A stretch of DNA of 64,000 nt from RPQJ01 sp963726665 (GCA_963726665.1 CAVSDW010000017.1:62001-126000), one strand, 5' to 3'; numbered from the stretch's first letter, positions 18,651 to 28,280 are shown. Made by a program: numbers and translations. The notes: a model not told the origin generated them from the sequence alone.

Positions 18651-19063
18651 ACAGCCGCATTCGAATCCTGCGAGGCCCTGCGGCCGCCCTTTGCCTGCTG
18701 CTCCTGGCCGCGTGCGCGTCCGACGACGGCTACAGCGGTTACGGCGGCGGCAGTTCGACTGTCGCCGTGGGTTACGGGTATGACTACTACCCCGGCGGCT
18801 ATTACCCGTATTACCCCCCGGGCTACGGCTGCTGCTGGTACGACGACGGCGGTCGCCCGATCGAGGTTCCGCCACCGGGTAACCGCCCGGACCGGCCGAC
18901 CACGCTGCCGGCTGGGCCGGAGCAACTGCCGGCACAGCGCCCCAATCAGCCGTCCACGCGACCCGCCCCCTCGACGCGACCGTCCACCGGGATGTCGTCG
19001 AGGCCGGCGCCGCGGCCGACCCCGGCACCGCGCCCCATGGGCGGTGGCGGCCGGCGCCGATAG
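18647..19063 (+). CDS. proline/glycine/tyrosine-rich lipoprotein
   Basis: 138 residues. Lipobox LLLLAACAS with Cys at about residue 23. The mature chain has low complexity: a Gly/Tyr stretch (YGYDYYPGGYYPYYPPGYGCCW, quoted in part) followed by a Pro/Arg/Thr tail (RPAPSTRPSTG, APRPTPAPRPMGGGG). It is likely an outer-membrane-anchored structural or cell-wall-interacting lipoprotein; no domain recognised. Start overlaps the VOC stop by four bases, and it is followed 33 bases later by the peptidase gene. Confidence 0.75.
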   Translation: MNSRIRILRGPAAALCLLLLAACASDDGYSGYGGGSSTVAVGYGYDYYPGGYYPYYPPGYGCCWYDDGGRPIEVPPPGNRPDRPTTLPAGPEQLPAQRPNQPSTRPAPSTRPSTGMSSRPAPRPTPAPRPMGGGGRRR

Positions 19064-19096
19064 CAACTCCAATCACTTCAACCCTCGAGCAAGAAC

Positions 19097-21283
19097 ATGT
19101 CTCACAGCAAGTTGTTCGCGAGCGCCGGCCTTGCAGCCGCCCTCGCCGCCAGTACTTTCGCCATGGCCGCCGGTGAACCGACGGAAGCGCAGCTGAAGAT
19201 CGCGGAGCCACTGGTCGCCCCGTGGACCGGGCCTTACGGCGGTGTACCGCCCTTCGACAAGGTCAAGGTCGACGCGCTCGGCCCCGCGCTCGAAGTCGGC
19301 ATGGCGCGGAACCTCGCGGAGATCGAACTCATCGCGACGAACCCGGAGCCGCCGACTTTCGAAAACACCATCGCGGCCATGGAGCGCAGCGGGCGAGCCC
19401 TGACTCGCGCGTTCACGGTCTACAACGTCTACAGCTCCACGATGAGCGACGACGCGGTGCAGGCCGTCGAGCGGGAAATGTCACCGAAGATCGCGGCGTT
19501 CCAGGACCAGATCACCCAGAACGAACCGCTGTTCAAGCGCATTTCGGCCGTCTACGAGACGCGCGAGACGTCGGGCCTCACGCCCGAGCAGCAGCGGCTC
19601 ACCTGGTACTACTACACGAACTTCGTGCGCGCCGGCGCCAAGCTCGATCCTGCGGCGAAGAAGCGCATGGGCGAGATCAACCAGGAACTCGCCTCGCTGT
19701 TCACGAAGTTCGCCCAGAACGTCCTGGCGGACGAGGACAATGGCGCGGTGTACATCGTCAAGGAGTCCGACCTCGCCGGACTGCCGCCGTCGGTGCGGGA
19801 CGCCGAGGCGGAAGCCGCCGCCGGAAAAGGCAAGAAGGGTGAGTGGGTCGTGCGTAACACGCGCTCGAGCGTCGAGCCGTTCCTCACCTACGCGGACAAT
19901 CGCGCGCTCCGCGAGAAAGTCTGGCGCATGTTCGTGAACCGCGGCGACGAGGGCGGGGCCACCGACAACAACGCGACCATCACCCAGATCCTGAAGCTGC
20001 GTGACGAGCGGGCGAAGCTCCTGGGTTACGCGAGCCACGCTCACTGGCGGCTCGAGGACTCCATGGCGAAGAACCCCGAGCGCGCGATGGCGCTCATGAT
20101 GGCCGTGTGGCCCGCGGCCGTGGCGCGCGTCCACGAAGAAGTGGCGGACATGCAGGCAGTCGCCGACAAGGAACACGCCGGCATCAAGATCGAGCCCTGG
20201 GACTATCGCTACTACGCCGAGAAAGTCCGCAAGGAGAAGTACGACCTCGACGAGACCCAGATCACGCCCTACATGCAGCTCGAAAAGCTGCGCGAGGGCA
20301 TGTTCTACATGGCGAACCAGCTGCTCGGCTTCACTTTTACGCCCGTGAAGCCCGGAACGGTGCCCGTCTATCACCCGGACGTGCGGGTGTGGGAGGTCAC
20401 GGACGAGAAAGGCGGCCTGGTGGGACTCTGGTACTTCGACCCGTACGCACGCGAGGGCAAGCAGTCCGGCGCGTGGATGAATGCGTACCGGAACCAGGAG
20501 CGGTTCGAAACCGACATCCGGACGATCGTGTCCAACAACTCGAACTTCGTGAAGGGCAAGCCGGGCGAGCCCGTGCTCATCAGCTGGACGGATGCGCAGA
20601 CTCTATTCCACGAGTTCGGCCATGCCCTGCACGGCCTGAGCTCGAACGTGAACTACCCGACGGTCTCGGGGACCAGCGTCGCCCGCGACTACGTGGAGTT
20701 CCCCTCGCAGCTCCTCGAGCACTGGCTTTCGACTCCGGAGATCCTCAATCGCTTCGCGCTCAACTACAAGACCGGCAAGCCGATCCCGCCGGAGCTGGTG
20801 GCCAAGATCGAAAAAGCGAGAACATTCAACCAGGGCTTCAAGACGGTCGAGTACCTCTCGAGTGCGATCGTGGACATGAAGCTGCACCTGGCCGCCGGCG
20901 CGCCGATCGACCCGGACCAGTTCGAGCGCGTGACGCTGGCCGAGATCAACATGCCGAGCGAGATCGTGATGCGGCACCGCACGCCGCAGTTCAACCACGT
21001 ATTCTCGGGTGACGGCTACTCGGCGGGCTACTACAGCTACCTGTGGGCGGACACGATCACGGCGGATGCCTGGGAATCGTTCATGGAAGCCAACGGCGGA
21101 GCGTGGGACAAGGCGCAGGCCGCGAAGCTGAAGCAACTGCTTTCGCAGGGCAATACGGTCGATCCGGCGGACGCATACCGCGCCTTCCGCGGCCGGGATC
21201 CCGACGTGGGCGCGCTGATGCGTGACCGCGGCTTCCCGGCACCGGCGAAGCCTGAAGCGGCGAAACCTGCCGGCACTCAGTAG
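19097..21283 (+). CDS. dcp: M3 family oligopeptidase (peptidyl-dipeptidase Dcp)
   Basis: 728 residues, intact, the normal length for Dcp. Zn metallopeptidase motif HEFGHALHG at residues 505-513, with the third ligand Glu expected about 25 residues on (DYVEFPSQLLEHW). FNQGFKTVEYLSSAIVDMKLH and FSGDGYSAGYYSYLWADTI carry the conserved substrate-binding Tyr/His cluster of M3 enzymes. A signal peptide is apparent (FASAGLAAALAASTFAMAAGEP), so it acts in the periplasm, removing C-terminal dipeptides from short peptides. The C-terminal tail (PAKPEAAKPAGTQ) is Ala/Pro/Lys-rich. Confidence 0.94.
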   Translation: MSHSKLFASAGLAAALAASTFAMAAGEPTEAQLKIAEPLVAPWTGPYGGVPPFDKVKVDALGPALEVGMARNLAEIELIATNPEPPTFENTIAAMERSGRALTRAFTVYNVYSSTMSDDAVQAVEREMSPKIAAFQDQITQNEPLFKRISAVYETRETSGLTPEQQRLTWYYYTNFVRAGAKLDPAAKKRMGEINQELASLFTKFAQNVLADEDNGAVYIVKESDLAGLPPSVRDAEAEAAAGKGKKGEWVVRNTRSSVEPFLTYADNRALREKVWRMFVNRGDEGGATDNNATITQILKLRDERAKLLGYASHAHWRLEDSMAKNPERAMALMMAVWPAAVARVHEEVADMQAVADKEHAGIKIEPWDYRYYAEKVRKEKYDLDETQITPYMQLEKLREGMFYMANQLLGFTFTPVKPGTVPVYHPDVRVWEVTDEKGGLVGLWYFDPYAREGKQSGAWMNAYRNQERFETDIRTIVSNNSNFVKGKPGEPVLISWTDAQTLFHEFGHALHGLSSNVNYPTVSGTSVARDYVEFPSQLLEHWLSTPEILNRFALNYKTGKPIPPELVAKIEKARTFNQGFKTVEYLSSAIVDMKLHLAAGAPIDPDQFERVTLAEINMPSEIVMRHRTPQFNHVFSGDGYSAGYYSYLWADTITADAWESFMEANGGAWDKAQAAKLKQLLSQGNTVDPADAYRAFRGRDPDVGALMRDRGFPAPAKPEAAKPAGTQ

Positions 21284-21306
21284 AGGTCGGGGAGGTCGGG
21301 GACATT

Positions 21307-21356
21307 CACCTTTTCGCAGGGACGCGAAAAGGTGTTTGACCTTTGACCCGGGTCAA
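21307..21356. repeat. inverted repeats between convergent genes (REP-like)
   Basis: CACCTTTTCGC (21307-21317) and GCGAAAAGGTG (21324-21334) form an 11-bp perfect stem with a 6-base loop. It is followed by TTGACCCGGGTCAA (21343-21356), a 14-base perfect palindrome, and preceded by two GTCGGGGA copies. It sits in the 105-base gap between the convergent dcp and GMC genes. It could serve as a bidirectional terminator, but its form matches dispersed extragenic palindromes such as the one at 12697-12747. Confidence 0.75.
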
Positions 21357-21388
21357 CGCGAAGGACCCGCTTGTCTTCATTCGGATTC

Positions 21389-22995
21389 TCATGCGGCCCC
21401 CTTCGGTGGCACGCAGCTCATGGCGTGCTCGGTCATGGCAGTGATGGTGAGCGACGGATTCACGCCCGGGTTTGCCGGGACGGTGGACCCGTCGCAGACG
21501 AGAAAATTCCGGTAGCCGAAGAGCCGGCCCTGCGAGTCCACGACGCCGCTCGACGCATCCTTGCCAATGACCGCGCCGCCGAGAATGTGCGCAGTGGTCG
21601 GGACGTTCGCCCAGGCCTCCAGCACCATGCTCTGCGCATAGCCGCCCGTGCGCTTCGCCAGCCACTCTGCCGCCTCGTTGGCCACTTCGATGAAAGTCGG
21701 GTTCGGCTTCTCTGGATCCTGTTCGGTCGAGAGCGACACGCCGCCGAAGAGCCCTCGCTTCGCCCGGAACGAAATCGCGTTGTCGAGGCTCTGCATCACC
21801 AGGAACAGCACCGAGCGCTCGGACCAGCCGAACGGCCACAGCGTCTTAAGGAAGGTCACCGGGTGACGCACGATGTTGCCGAGCCACATGAGCGGCCTCG
21901 TGACACGACCCCCCTTGCCGGTGATCATCGTGTACAGCAACGACATGAAGTCGCCGTGCTTGCCGTAGGTGACGAACTCGATGTGCGTGTCCGCACTCGG
22001 ATAGATGCTGGCGCTGATGGCCACGTCGTTCCACGGACGCGCCATGCCCTCGGGCAACGTCACCGCGAGAATCGACTCGCTGTTGGTGCGCACGAGATGA
22101 CCGAGCCGGTCGCTGATCATCGGCAGCGCGCCCTCGAGCTTGCACCGCGCCAGCAGGCGGTTCGTCCCCAGTGCGCCCGCGGACATGACGATGCCGCGCG
22201 CCCTGAAGACCCGGCGCTGCTTGCGGAACCAGGCTCCGGGGCGCTCGGTCGTCACCACGTAGCCGTCGGCGCCGTCGGCCGCACCGATCGGCCGGATATC
22301 CACGACCTCGCGCTCGGGAAGAATCTCGACGCCGCGCTTCTCGGCGAACCAGAGGTAGTTCTTGACCAGCGTGTTCTTCGCGCCTTCGCGGCAGCCGACC
22401 ATGCAGGCGCCACAACGCGTGCAGCCGGTCCGCTCGGGCCCCTCGCCGCCGAAGTACGGGTCGGGCACCGTCGTGCCTGCCTTGCCGAAGAACACGCCGA
22501 CCGGCGTGCGACGGAACGTGTCCTCCACGCCGAAGTGCCTGCCGACCTCGCGGAGCAGGTTCTGGCCGTCGCTCTCGTGCGGGACCATCTGCACGCCGAG
22601 CATCTTCTCGGCCGTGTCGTAATGCGGCGCGAGCGCCGTCGCCCAGTCGCCGAGGCCGGCCCACTGCGGATTGACGAAGAACTCCGGGCGCGGCCCTGTA
22701 CAAGCGTGTTCGCGTACACGATGCTGCCGCCGCCCACCGCCGCGCCGCTCGCGATGAACACGTCCTTGAACGGGGTCAGGCGGAAGATGCCGCGCAGGCC
22801 GAGCGCCGGCGCCCACAGGAAGCGCTTGAGGTCCCAGGTGGACTTGGCGAAGTCCTCATCGCGGTAGCGCCGACCAGCCTCGAGGACGCCGACCTTGTAA
22901 CCCTTCTCGGCGAGGCGGAGCGCCGACACGCTCCCACCGAAGCCGGAGCCGATGACCAGCCAGTCGAAATCGAAATTCTGGGCGGCGCCGCTCAT
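21389..22995 (-). CDS. GMC-family oxidoreductase, cholesterol-oxidase-like, with Cys cluster (one frameshift)
   Basis: FAD-dependent alcohol oxidoreductase. N-terminus FDWLVIGSGFGGSVSALRLAEKGYKVGVLEAG is the dinucleotide-binding motif; SGAAVGGGSIVYANTLV is the second FAD signature. A frameshift near 22700 separates these from the remaining frame. GCTRCGACMVGCREGAKNTL is a four-Cys ferredoxin-like insertion found in cholesterol-oxidase-type GMC proteins. GIVMSAGALGTNRLL is a conserved FAD contact, and the C-terminal catalytic region has AHILGGAVIG, GYRNFLVCDGSTVPANPGVNPSLTITA with the conserved Asn. About 535 residues. Possible substrates are sterols or long-chain alcohols. Confidence 0.88.
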
Positions 22996-23210
22996 ATCAT
23001 CCTCCCTCCAAGCCTGCACGGAGAGACCCTGGTCCGCTCGTCGAGCGCCTGCCACCGCATGCGCGATGGCCGCGATCACCGACCGGGAGCGTGCGGCAAT
23101 GAATGCCATGTGCCATCGCAAGACGCAAGGCATCCAGGGCTCGGACAGGCACCAGCCGAAGTGCGCGATCGGACCCCCGCGCCCCGGCCGCCGGCCGACA
23201 GCAAGTTGCT

Positions 23211-23239
23211 TTGACGTCATAGCGTCACGTCGCTATGCT
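23211..23239 (+). promoter_or_regulatory. promoter with overlapping operator of the toxin-antitoxin operon
   Basis: TTGACG (23211-23216), 17-base spacer, TATGCT (23234-23239). An inverted repeat CATAGCG (23218-23224) / CGCTATG (23231-23237) occupies the spacer and overlaps the -10 box, where an RHH antitoxin would block transcription. The antitoxin ATG is 23 bases downstream. The remaining 22996-23210 gap shows no gene. Confidence 0.8.
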
Positions 23240-23262
23240 GCGGACTTTCCCGGGGATACGTC

Positions 23263-23499
23263 ATGAGCGAAGAGAATTCCAGGCGCGCGACTGTTTACTT
23301 TCAGGCGGAACTGCACAAGGCCATCCGCTTGAAGGCGGCGCATACGAATCGGTCCGTGTCGGACATCGTCAACGATGCCGTTCGTGCCGCATTGCGCGAG
23401 GATCAGGAAGACCTCGAAGTGTTCGAGGATCGCGTTGCCGAACCTGTGATTTCGTACGAAGCGCTGCTCAAGGACCTGAAGGCGCATGGCAATCTATGA
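23263..23499 (+). CDS. ribbon-helix-helix (RelB/CopG-type) antitoxin
   Basis: 78 residues. RRATVYFQAELHKAIRLKAAHTNRSVSDIVNDAVRAAL has the RHH pattern: one beta strand, then two helices with a turn at NRSVSD. The C-terminal segment (EDLEVFEDRVAEPVISYEALLKDLKAHG) is the extended toxin-binding part. It overlaps the toxin gene by 14 bases, and a palindromic operator covers its promoter, so the antitoxin probably represses its own operon. Confidence 0.88.
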   Translation: MSEENSRRATVYFQAELHKAIRLKAAHTNRSVSDIVNDAVRAALREDQEDLEVFEDRVAEPVISYEALLKDLKAHGNL

Positions 23500-23749
23500 G
23501 CTGACGTTCAGGAAGTCCGTAGCCAGGGACCTGCGCCCTCTCCCGAAGCAGGACGTCGTGCGCATCCTGCGCCGCATTCGATCGCTCGCGGACGATCCGC
23601 GACCAGCCGGCTGCGAGAAGCTGTCGGGCCAGGAACGGTATCGAGTCCGGCAGGGTCGCTATCGAATCATTTACGAAATCGAAGACACTCGCCTCACCGT
23701 CCTGGTGGTGAAGGTCGGACATCGACGCGAGATCTATCGGCCCGCCTGA
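23486..23749 (+). CDS. RelE/ParE-family toxin
   Basis: 87 residues: MAIYELTFRKSVARDLRPLPKQDVVRILRRIRSLADDPRPAGCEKLSGQERYRVRQGRYRIIYEIEDTRLTVLVVKVGHRREIYR, the full RelE/ParE fold. The Arg in RYRVRQGRYRIIYEI and the C-terminal HRREIYR are the residues RelE-type nucleases use on ribosome-bound mRNA; this supports mRNA cleavage over gyrase inhibition, but it is not proof. Follows its antitoxin with overlap. Intact. Confidence 0.9.
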   Translation: MAIYELTFRKSVARDLRPLPKQDVVRILRRIRSLADDPRPAGCEKLSGQERYRVRQGRYRIIYEIEDTRLTVLVVKVGHRREIYRPA

Positions 23750-23758
23750 CACACTCCC

Positions 23759-24811
23759 TTACCGGTGTAAGCGACTACCGGTCGGAACACGCTGCTTCCA
23801 ATCGTCTTTCATGCTGATGACGATCCAGCCACGCTGCTTCGCCTCGTCGTACAAGGCCTGCGTGAACGTACCGACATGGCTGTCCGGCAACCCGGTCGCC
23901 GGGCCGTAGGCAAACTCGCGCGCCTTGTCGTCGTGCAGCACCAGCATCGCCGAGCCGCGGGCCGCCAATGCCAGCCGTCGTGTACTCCAGCATCTGCCGG
24001 TCGCCATCCGAGTTGCCGAAGGCCGCGACCGGCCGGCGGCCGATGTGCTGGTTGATGCCGACCGGCTTGCCGTCCTTGTCGTCGATGAAGTCGAGCTCCG
24101 GCAAGCGGACAAGTACGGCCTTGCCGTCCCGGATCTCGTACTTCGTCTTGATGCTGCGAGCCAACCACCTGCTCGGGCGGAACGCCATAGACCTTCTCGG
24201 TCCACGGGCGCATGAACTCGATGCCGCCGCCCGAGACGATGAACGTCTTGAAGCCGTGCGCCCGCAGGTACGCGAGCAGCTCGACCATCGGCTGGTAGAC
24301 CATCTCGAGCACCGGGCCGTTTCGTCACGGGATTCTTCGCGGTCGCGATCCAGTCCTTGACGATCGCCTGGAACTCCTCGGTCGTCATGCCCGCGTGCGT
24401 CGCCATGACGATCTCGAGCAGCGCCTTGTCGCCGCCCGCGAGCGCCGCCTTGAGATCTCCCTTCAGGATCGACGCGAACGGCTCCTGCGTCTGCCACTCG
24501 GGGTGCTGCGGCGCCAACGCCTTGACGCGGTCGAGCGCGAACAGGCCCTGGACATACATCGGCTGCTCGGACCAGAGCGTGCCGTCGTTGTCGAAAGTGG
24601 CGATGCGCTCGGCCGGGCGGCACGTAGTCCGGGCTGCGCCTTGTCGGTCGTGGTCCTTCGACGAAGTCGACGATCGATTTCTTCGCCGGACCATCGTTCC
24701 AGGACGCCAGATCGTCGTGACGAGCCTGCGCAGGGGCGGCCGCCAGCAGTCCGATGCAGAGCGACGGCCAATCCACGGGCCCAGCGAAAATGACGTCGGT
24801 TGCAGCATCAT
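23759..24811 (-). pseudogene. exported HAD-superfamily phosphatase (frameshifted)
   Basis: Start near 24811; the signal peptide is split by a frameshift (PSLCIGLLAAAPAQARHDDLASW). Motif I is IATFDNDGTLW (nucleophile Asp and DxD-type second Asp), then MTTEEFQAIVKDWI in the cap region, FKTFIVSGGGIEFMRPWTEKVYGVP (motif II Ser), and PVAAFGNSDGDRQMLEY (motif IV acidic pair). ARGSAMLVLHDDKAREFAYG and QRGWIVISMKDDWKQ end the protein. At least four frame changes over about 350 residues. Periplasmic HAD phosphatases of this kind release phosphate from organic phosphates. All motif residues remain, so sequence errors are likelier than decay. Confidence 0.82.
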
Positions 24812-24864
24812 GGGGTCACCTCGGACTTCGTTACGCGCGCGGGGGGCGCGATGCCTATTGGACG

Positions 24865-24896
24865 AAAAAAGCGGCCCCGATGGAATCGGGGCCGCT
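24865..24896 (-). terminator. intrinsic terminator of the sulfatase gene
   Basis: On the minus strand a 12-bp perfect stem (AGCGGCCCCGAT / ATCGGGGCCGCT) with a TCC loop is followed by six T residues. It lies 52 bases after the sulfatase stop and separates it from the phosphatase gene. Confidence 0.95.
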
Positions 24897-24948
24897 ACGT
24901 ATCAACCATCAGGAGGCGGCCTCGATCGCATCGCGGCCGGCCCCGGAG

Positions 24949-26614
24949 CTAGTTACCCGTCGGCAGCGCGAGATTGAAGCCTTCCTTCTGAAGCTGGTCG
25001 CGCACCCACTGGAACTGCTGGTACTTGGAGATCTCGATCGGACCCATCGTAGCCCATCTCTGCAGCTTCCGCGGCGGATACTTCAGGTACGTCTTCATCA
25101 GGTTCTTGATCGACTCGCTGATGGTCACCATGGTCCAGGTGCGTTCCGTGAAGTTGTTCATGAAGATGTCGTAGCGCTCCTGCGGGTCCTGCCACAGGTC
25201 GAAGACCTGGGGCACGGTCGCGACGTACTTCTCCGCGCCCTTCCAGCCCAGGTTCGTGTCGACGGCCAGGCCGCCGGTCGGTGGCCATCGTCGCCGCGCA
25301 GGTTGAATACCGCCTTGTAGTTGCCGACGCGGGCCGCGCCCGGCGACAGTTCGTTCTCGGTGAAGTAGAACCACTCCGTGCGCGGGTCCTTGCCGGTGCC
25401 GAACAGCACCGGCGTGATGTCGTAGCTGTCGAAGATGATCGGCTGGCCCTCGCGGTCCTTCTCCGGCAGCTTCACGCCGGCGACCGAGGCGAAGGTCGCC
25501 ATCAGGTCGAGTCCGCCGACGATGTCGTGGTTCTTCTCGCCGGCCTTGATCTTGCCCGGCCAGATCGCGATGGCGGGAACGCGGTTGCCGCCTTCACGCA
25601 CCGTGCCCTTGGTGCCGCGGAACGGCGTGTAGCCCGCGTCCGGATATACGTCCTGCCAGGCGCCGTTGTCGGTCGTGTAGAACACCAGCGTGTTCTTGTC
25701 GAGGCCGAGCGCACGCAGCTTGTCCATGATGTGGCCGATGCGGGCGTCGAGTTCGACGACGGAGTCGGCGTACTTGCGTCTTCGACATCGACTTGTGCTC
25801 GAACTCCGGCGCCGGCATGTTCGGCTGGTGCACCTTCATGAAGTTGACGTTGATGAAGAAGGGCGACTTGGACTTGGCCGCATCGTCGAGGAACTCGAGG
25901 GCCGCCTTCTCGACGTAATTGTCGAAGAACGGGATGCCCACCACGCCGTCGGGATATTCACGCCGTCGATCGTGACCGGCTTGCCGGGCTCGTTCACGTA
26001 CTGGCCATTGATCTTGAAGTCTTCGTACGGGCTTCTGGCCGGCGTTGCCGGACATGCGCGCCCTTGGTCACTTTGTTGAACATGTCCCGCAGCTCCGGGG
26101 CCATGTCCGGGAACCACGTCGGGTCGCCGTAGGTGTAGGCATTCAGGTGATAGAGGCCGGCGTACTTCATCACGTCGTAGCCCTGGGCGTTCGGCAGCGC
26201 GTAGTCCGCCTCGCCGAGGTGCCACTTGCCGGTGAAGTAGGTCTTGTAGCCGCCCGTCTTCAGCACCGACGCCAGCGTCCACTCGGCGGCCGGCAAGCCG
26301 CCGCCCTGGCCCTGGAAGGCCACCGTGGTCATGCCGCTGCGGTTCGGGATGCGCCCGGTCTGCATGGCCGCCCGACCCGGCGTGCAGCTCGGCTGTGCGT
26401 AGAACGAGAAGAAGGTCATGCCTTCCGCCGCCATGCGGTCGATGTTGGGCGTGGGCATGCCGCGGCCTACGCCGCCGCCGTAGGGGCCGAGATCACCGTA
26501 GCCCGTGTCGTCGGACACGATGAACAGGATGTTGGGCTTGTCGGCCGCATGCAACGGCGTCATCAGCGACGCCGCAAGCAGGCCCGCGGCCAGGTTCAGT
26601 CTGGTTAGTGTCAC
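24949..26614 (-). pseudogene. exported arylsulfatase, type I (frameshifted)
   Basis: Hydrolyses sulfate esters in the periplasm. Signal peptide MTLTRLNLAAGLLAASLMTPLHA. KPNILFIVSDDTGYGDLGPYGG binds the active-site metal, and SCTPGRAAMQTGRIPNRSGM is the C-x-P-x-R signature whose Cys becomes formylglycine. HLGEADYALPNAQGYDV, KSPFFINVNFMKVHQPNMPAPEF, NTLVFYTTDNGAWQDVYPDAGYTPFRG and GGNRVPAIAIWPGKI are standard later motifs. At least four frameshifts (about 26055, 25960, 25775, 25285) over some 550 residues. No formylglycine-generating enzyme gene is visible in the window. Divergent from a LysR gene that may control it. Confidence 0.9.
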
Positions 26615-26699
26615 GTTTGTGTCCTCTGTCGGGGCCGAGAAAGCAGAGCGCCCGCCGGCGGGGGGCGATACTTGTCGAGTCTATTCCAGACCCCGCAGC

Positions 26700-26738
26700 T
26701 TGATAAGATGTCTCGCGTTGCAGTCATCGTTTGATAAG
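26700..26738. promoter_or_regulatory. paired TTGATAAG direct repeats between sulfatase and LysR genes
   Basis: TTGATAAG occurs at 26700-26707 and again at 26731-26738, exactly 31 bases apart (three helical turns). The second copy ends three bases before the LysR start. The spacing suits a dimeric or tetrameric regulator binding one DNA face, plausibly the LysR protein acting on its own and the sulfatase promoters. Confidence 0.5.
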
Positions 26739-26741
26739 GTA

Positions 26742-27705
26742 ATGGTTATGACGCTCACGCAGACCCAGCTGCGCCAGGTTGCGGCACTCGCCCGGCACGG
26801 GAACTTCCGGCAGGCAGCGGCGGCACTGCAAGATCTCGCAACCAGCGCTGACGAAGGGCATCCAGTCCGTCGAGGCCGCGCTCGGCGTTCGCCTGTTCGA
26901 CCGCCCGCCCGGGCCGGTCGCCCTCACGGAATTCGGCAGGCGCGTCATGGCCCACGCCGAGGCCGCGGCGGCGGCTGACGAGGACCTTCTTCACGATATC
27001 GCGCTGATTCGCGGACTGGAGGCCGGGAGCACGCAGTGTCGTGTTCGGACCGTACCCCAGCGTGTTGTCGGGCTACGCAGCTGCGGCCGGCTATCCGCGG
27101 CGCACCCCGGGCTCGCGATGGGCCTGCATGTCGCAGGCTGGCGCGAAGTGACGAACGCCGTGGCTGACAGGAACGCCGACATCGGCGTCGCCGAGTTGTC
27201 CGACGCGGTCCTGAACGAGGCGCTGGCGACGGAACTCGTGGGCAGGCACCGCGCCCGCGCCTTCTGCCGCCCCGGCCACCCCATCCTCGCGCGGCGACGC
27301 GTCAGGATTCGCGAGTTGCTCCAGTTCCCATGGGTCAATACCAGGGTGCCCCCACGAGTTGCGGCCGCGTTCCCTCGTCGTCCGTGTCCCGCAGGCCGCC
27401 TGGACGAACTCACCGGCGAGTTCGTCCCCGCCATCGAACTGGACGTGCCGATGCAGTTGACCGCGTTCGTCCAGGACAGCGACGCCCTGGCCTTCGGGAC
27501 TCTTGGACTCGTCGAACGGGACCTGGAAACCGGCAGAATCGCAGTGGTGTCGACCCCGGGTTTCGATTTCCGCGCCAGCTACGGGTTCATTTACCTGCGT
27601 AACCGCTCGTTGTCGCCGGGCACACTGGCGTTCATGCAGGCAGTCCGTGACGAGGAGGCGCTCGTTGCCGAGCGCGAGGCTCGCCTGGAATCGATCTACT
27701 GCTGA
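26742..27705 (+). CDS. LysR-family transcriptional regulator (one frameshift)
   Basis: MVMTLTQTQLRQVAALARHGNFRQAAAAL begins the N-terminal winged helix-turn-helix. A frameshift near 26830 leads to ISQPALTKGIQSVEAALGVRLFDRPPGPVALTEFGRRV, the recognition helix and wing. The effector domain follows (HPGLAMGLHVAGWREVTNAVADRNADIGVAEL, HRARAFCRPGHPILARRRVRI, GFIYLRNRSLSPGTLAFMQAV). About 320 residues. Divergent from the arylsulfatase gene, hence probably its regulator; effector unknown. Confidence 0.85.
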
Positions 27706-27751
27706 CGCACCACCGGCAGAGCCGCCATGCAACGGTCGGGCCGAGGTGCCT

Positions 27752-28267
27752 TCATCCCGCCGGGCCGCGCGGGAGCGGACCGAAGAATATCTGCTTTGCG
27801 CGGTCCCTGCCGATGTAGCGCACCAGTTCGTGGTCGTGGAATACGCCACGATCAACGCAAACAGCAGGATCTGGATGGCCCAGAAATGCGGCCACACAAT
27901 TTCCGCGAGCAGCTTCTCGTTGCCGGCGGCGATCCCACCCGCCTGCTTCGAGAAATCGTAGAGCCGCTCCAGGTAGTGGATGAGGGCGGACATCAGCAGA
28001 TAGATCGTCGACTTCCAGGCAATGTTGTAGATCAGCGGCTTCTCGGGGATAGAGATTGATCGCTGGCAGCATGTCCGCGAGCAACACCGACTTGCCGAGG
28101 ATCAGCGACGCGACCGCGATCGACATCGTCGACGATGCCGGCAGTCCCGTTCCCTTGACCATCAACACGCGGATGATTGCGATGATGTGCAGCGTGACGA
28201 AGAAGTAGATCGTCGGCGGAAGCAGCTTGAAAAACTCTTCCTTCAGTTTCGCGAACCGTTCGGCCAT
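27752..28267 (-). CDS. conserved integral membrane protein (two frameshifts)
   Basis: About 170 residues after joining frames. MAERFAKLKEEFFKLLPPTIYFFVTLHIIAIIRVLMV opens with an amphipathic stretch and the first membrane helix; SSTMSIAVASLILGKSVLLADML, STIYLLMSALIHYLERLYDF and WPHFWAIQILLFALIVAYS are three more. The end ELVRYIGRDRAKQIFFGPL is basic. Frame changes at about 28045 and 27840 cancel. I recognise this as a conserved proteobacterial protein of unknown function but cannot give a family name. Fourteen bases lie between its start and the OYE gene stop, so it may belong to the WS/DGAT-OYE operon. Confidence 0.7.
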   Translation of the reverse strand: MAERFAKLKEEFFKLLPPTIYFFVTLHIIAIIRVLMVKGTGLPASSTMSIAVASLILGKSVLLADMLPAINLYPREAADLQHCLEVDDLSADVRPHPLPGAALRFLEAGGWDRRRQREAARGNCVAAFLGHPDPAVCVDRGVFHDHELVRYIGRDRAKQIFFGPLPRGPAG

Positions 28268-28280
28268 GGCGCCCCCTCGG

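Noticed and set aside
18780..19060. Low-complexity Gly/Tyr/Pro stretch as a CRISPR or tandem DNA repeat
   Set aside because: It encodes the tail of a lipoprotein and has no regular repeat unit or spacers.
21371..22867. Long plus-strand open frame of 498 codons
   Set aside because: Antisense to the GMC oxidoreductase gene; no family motif.
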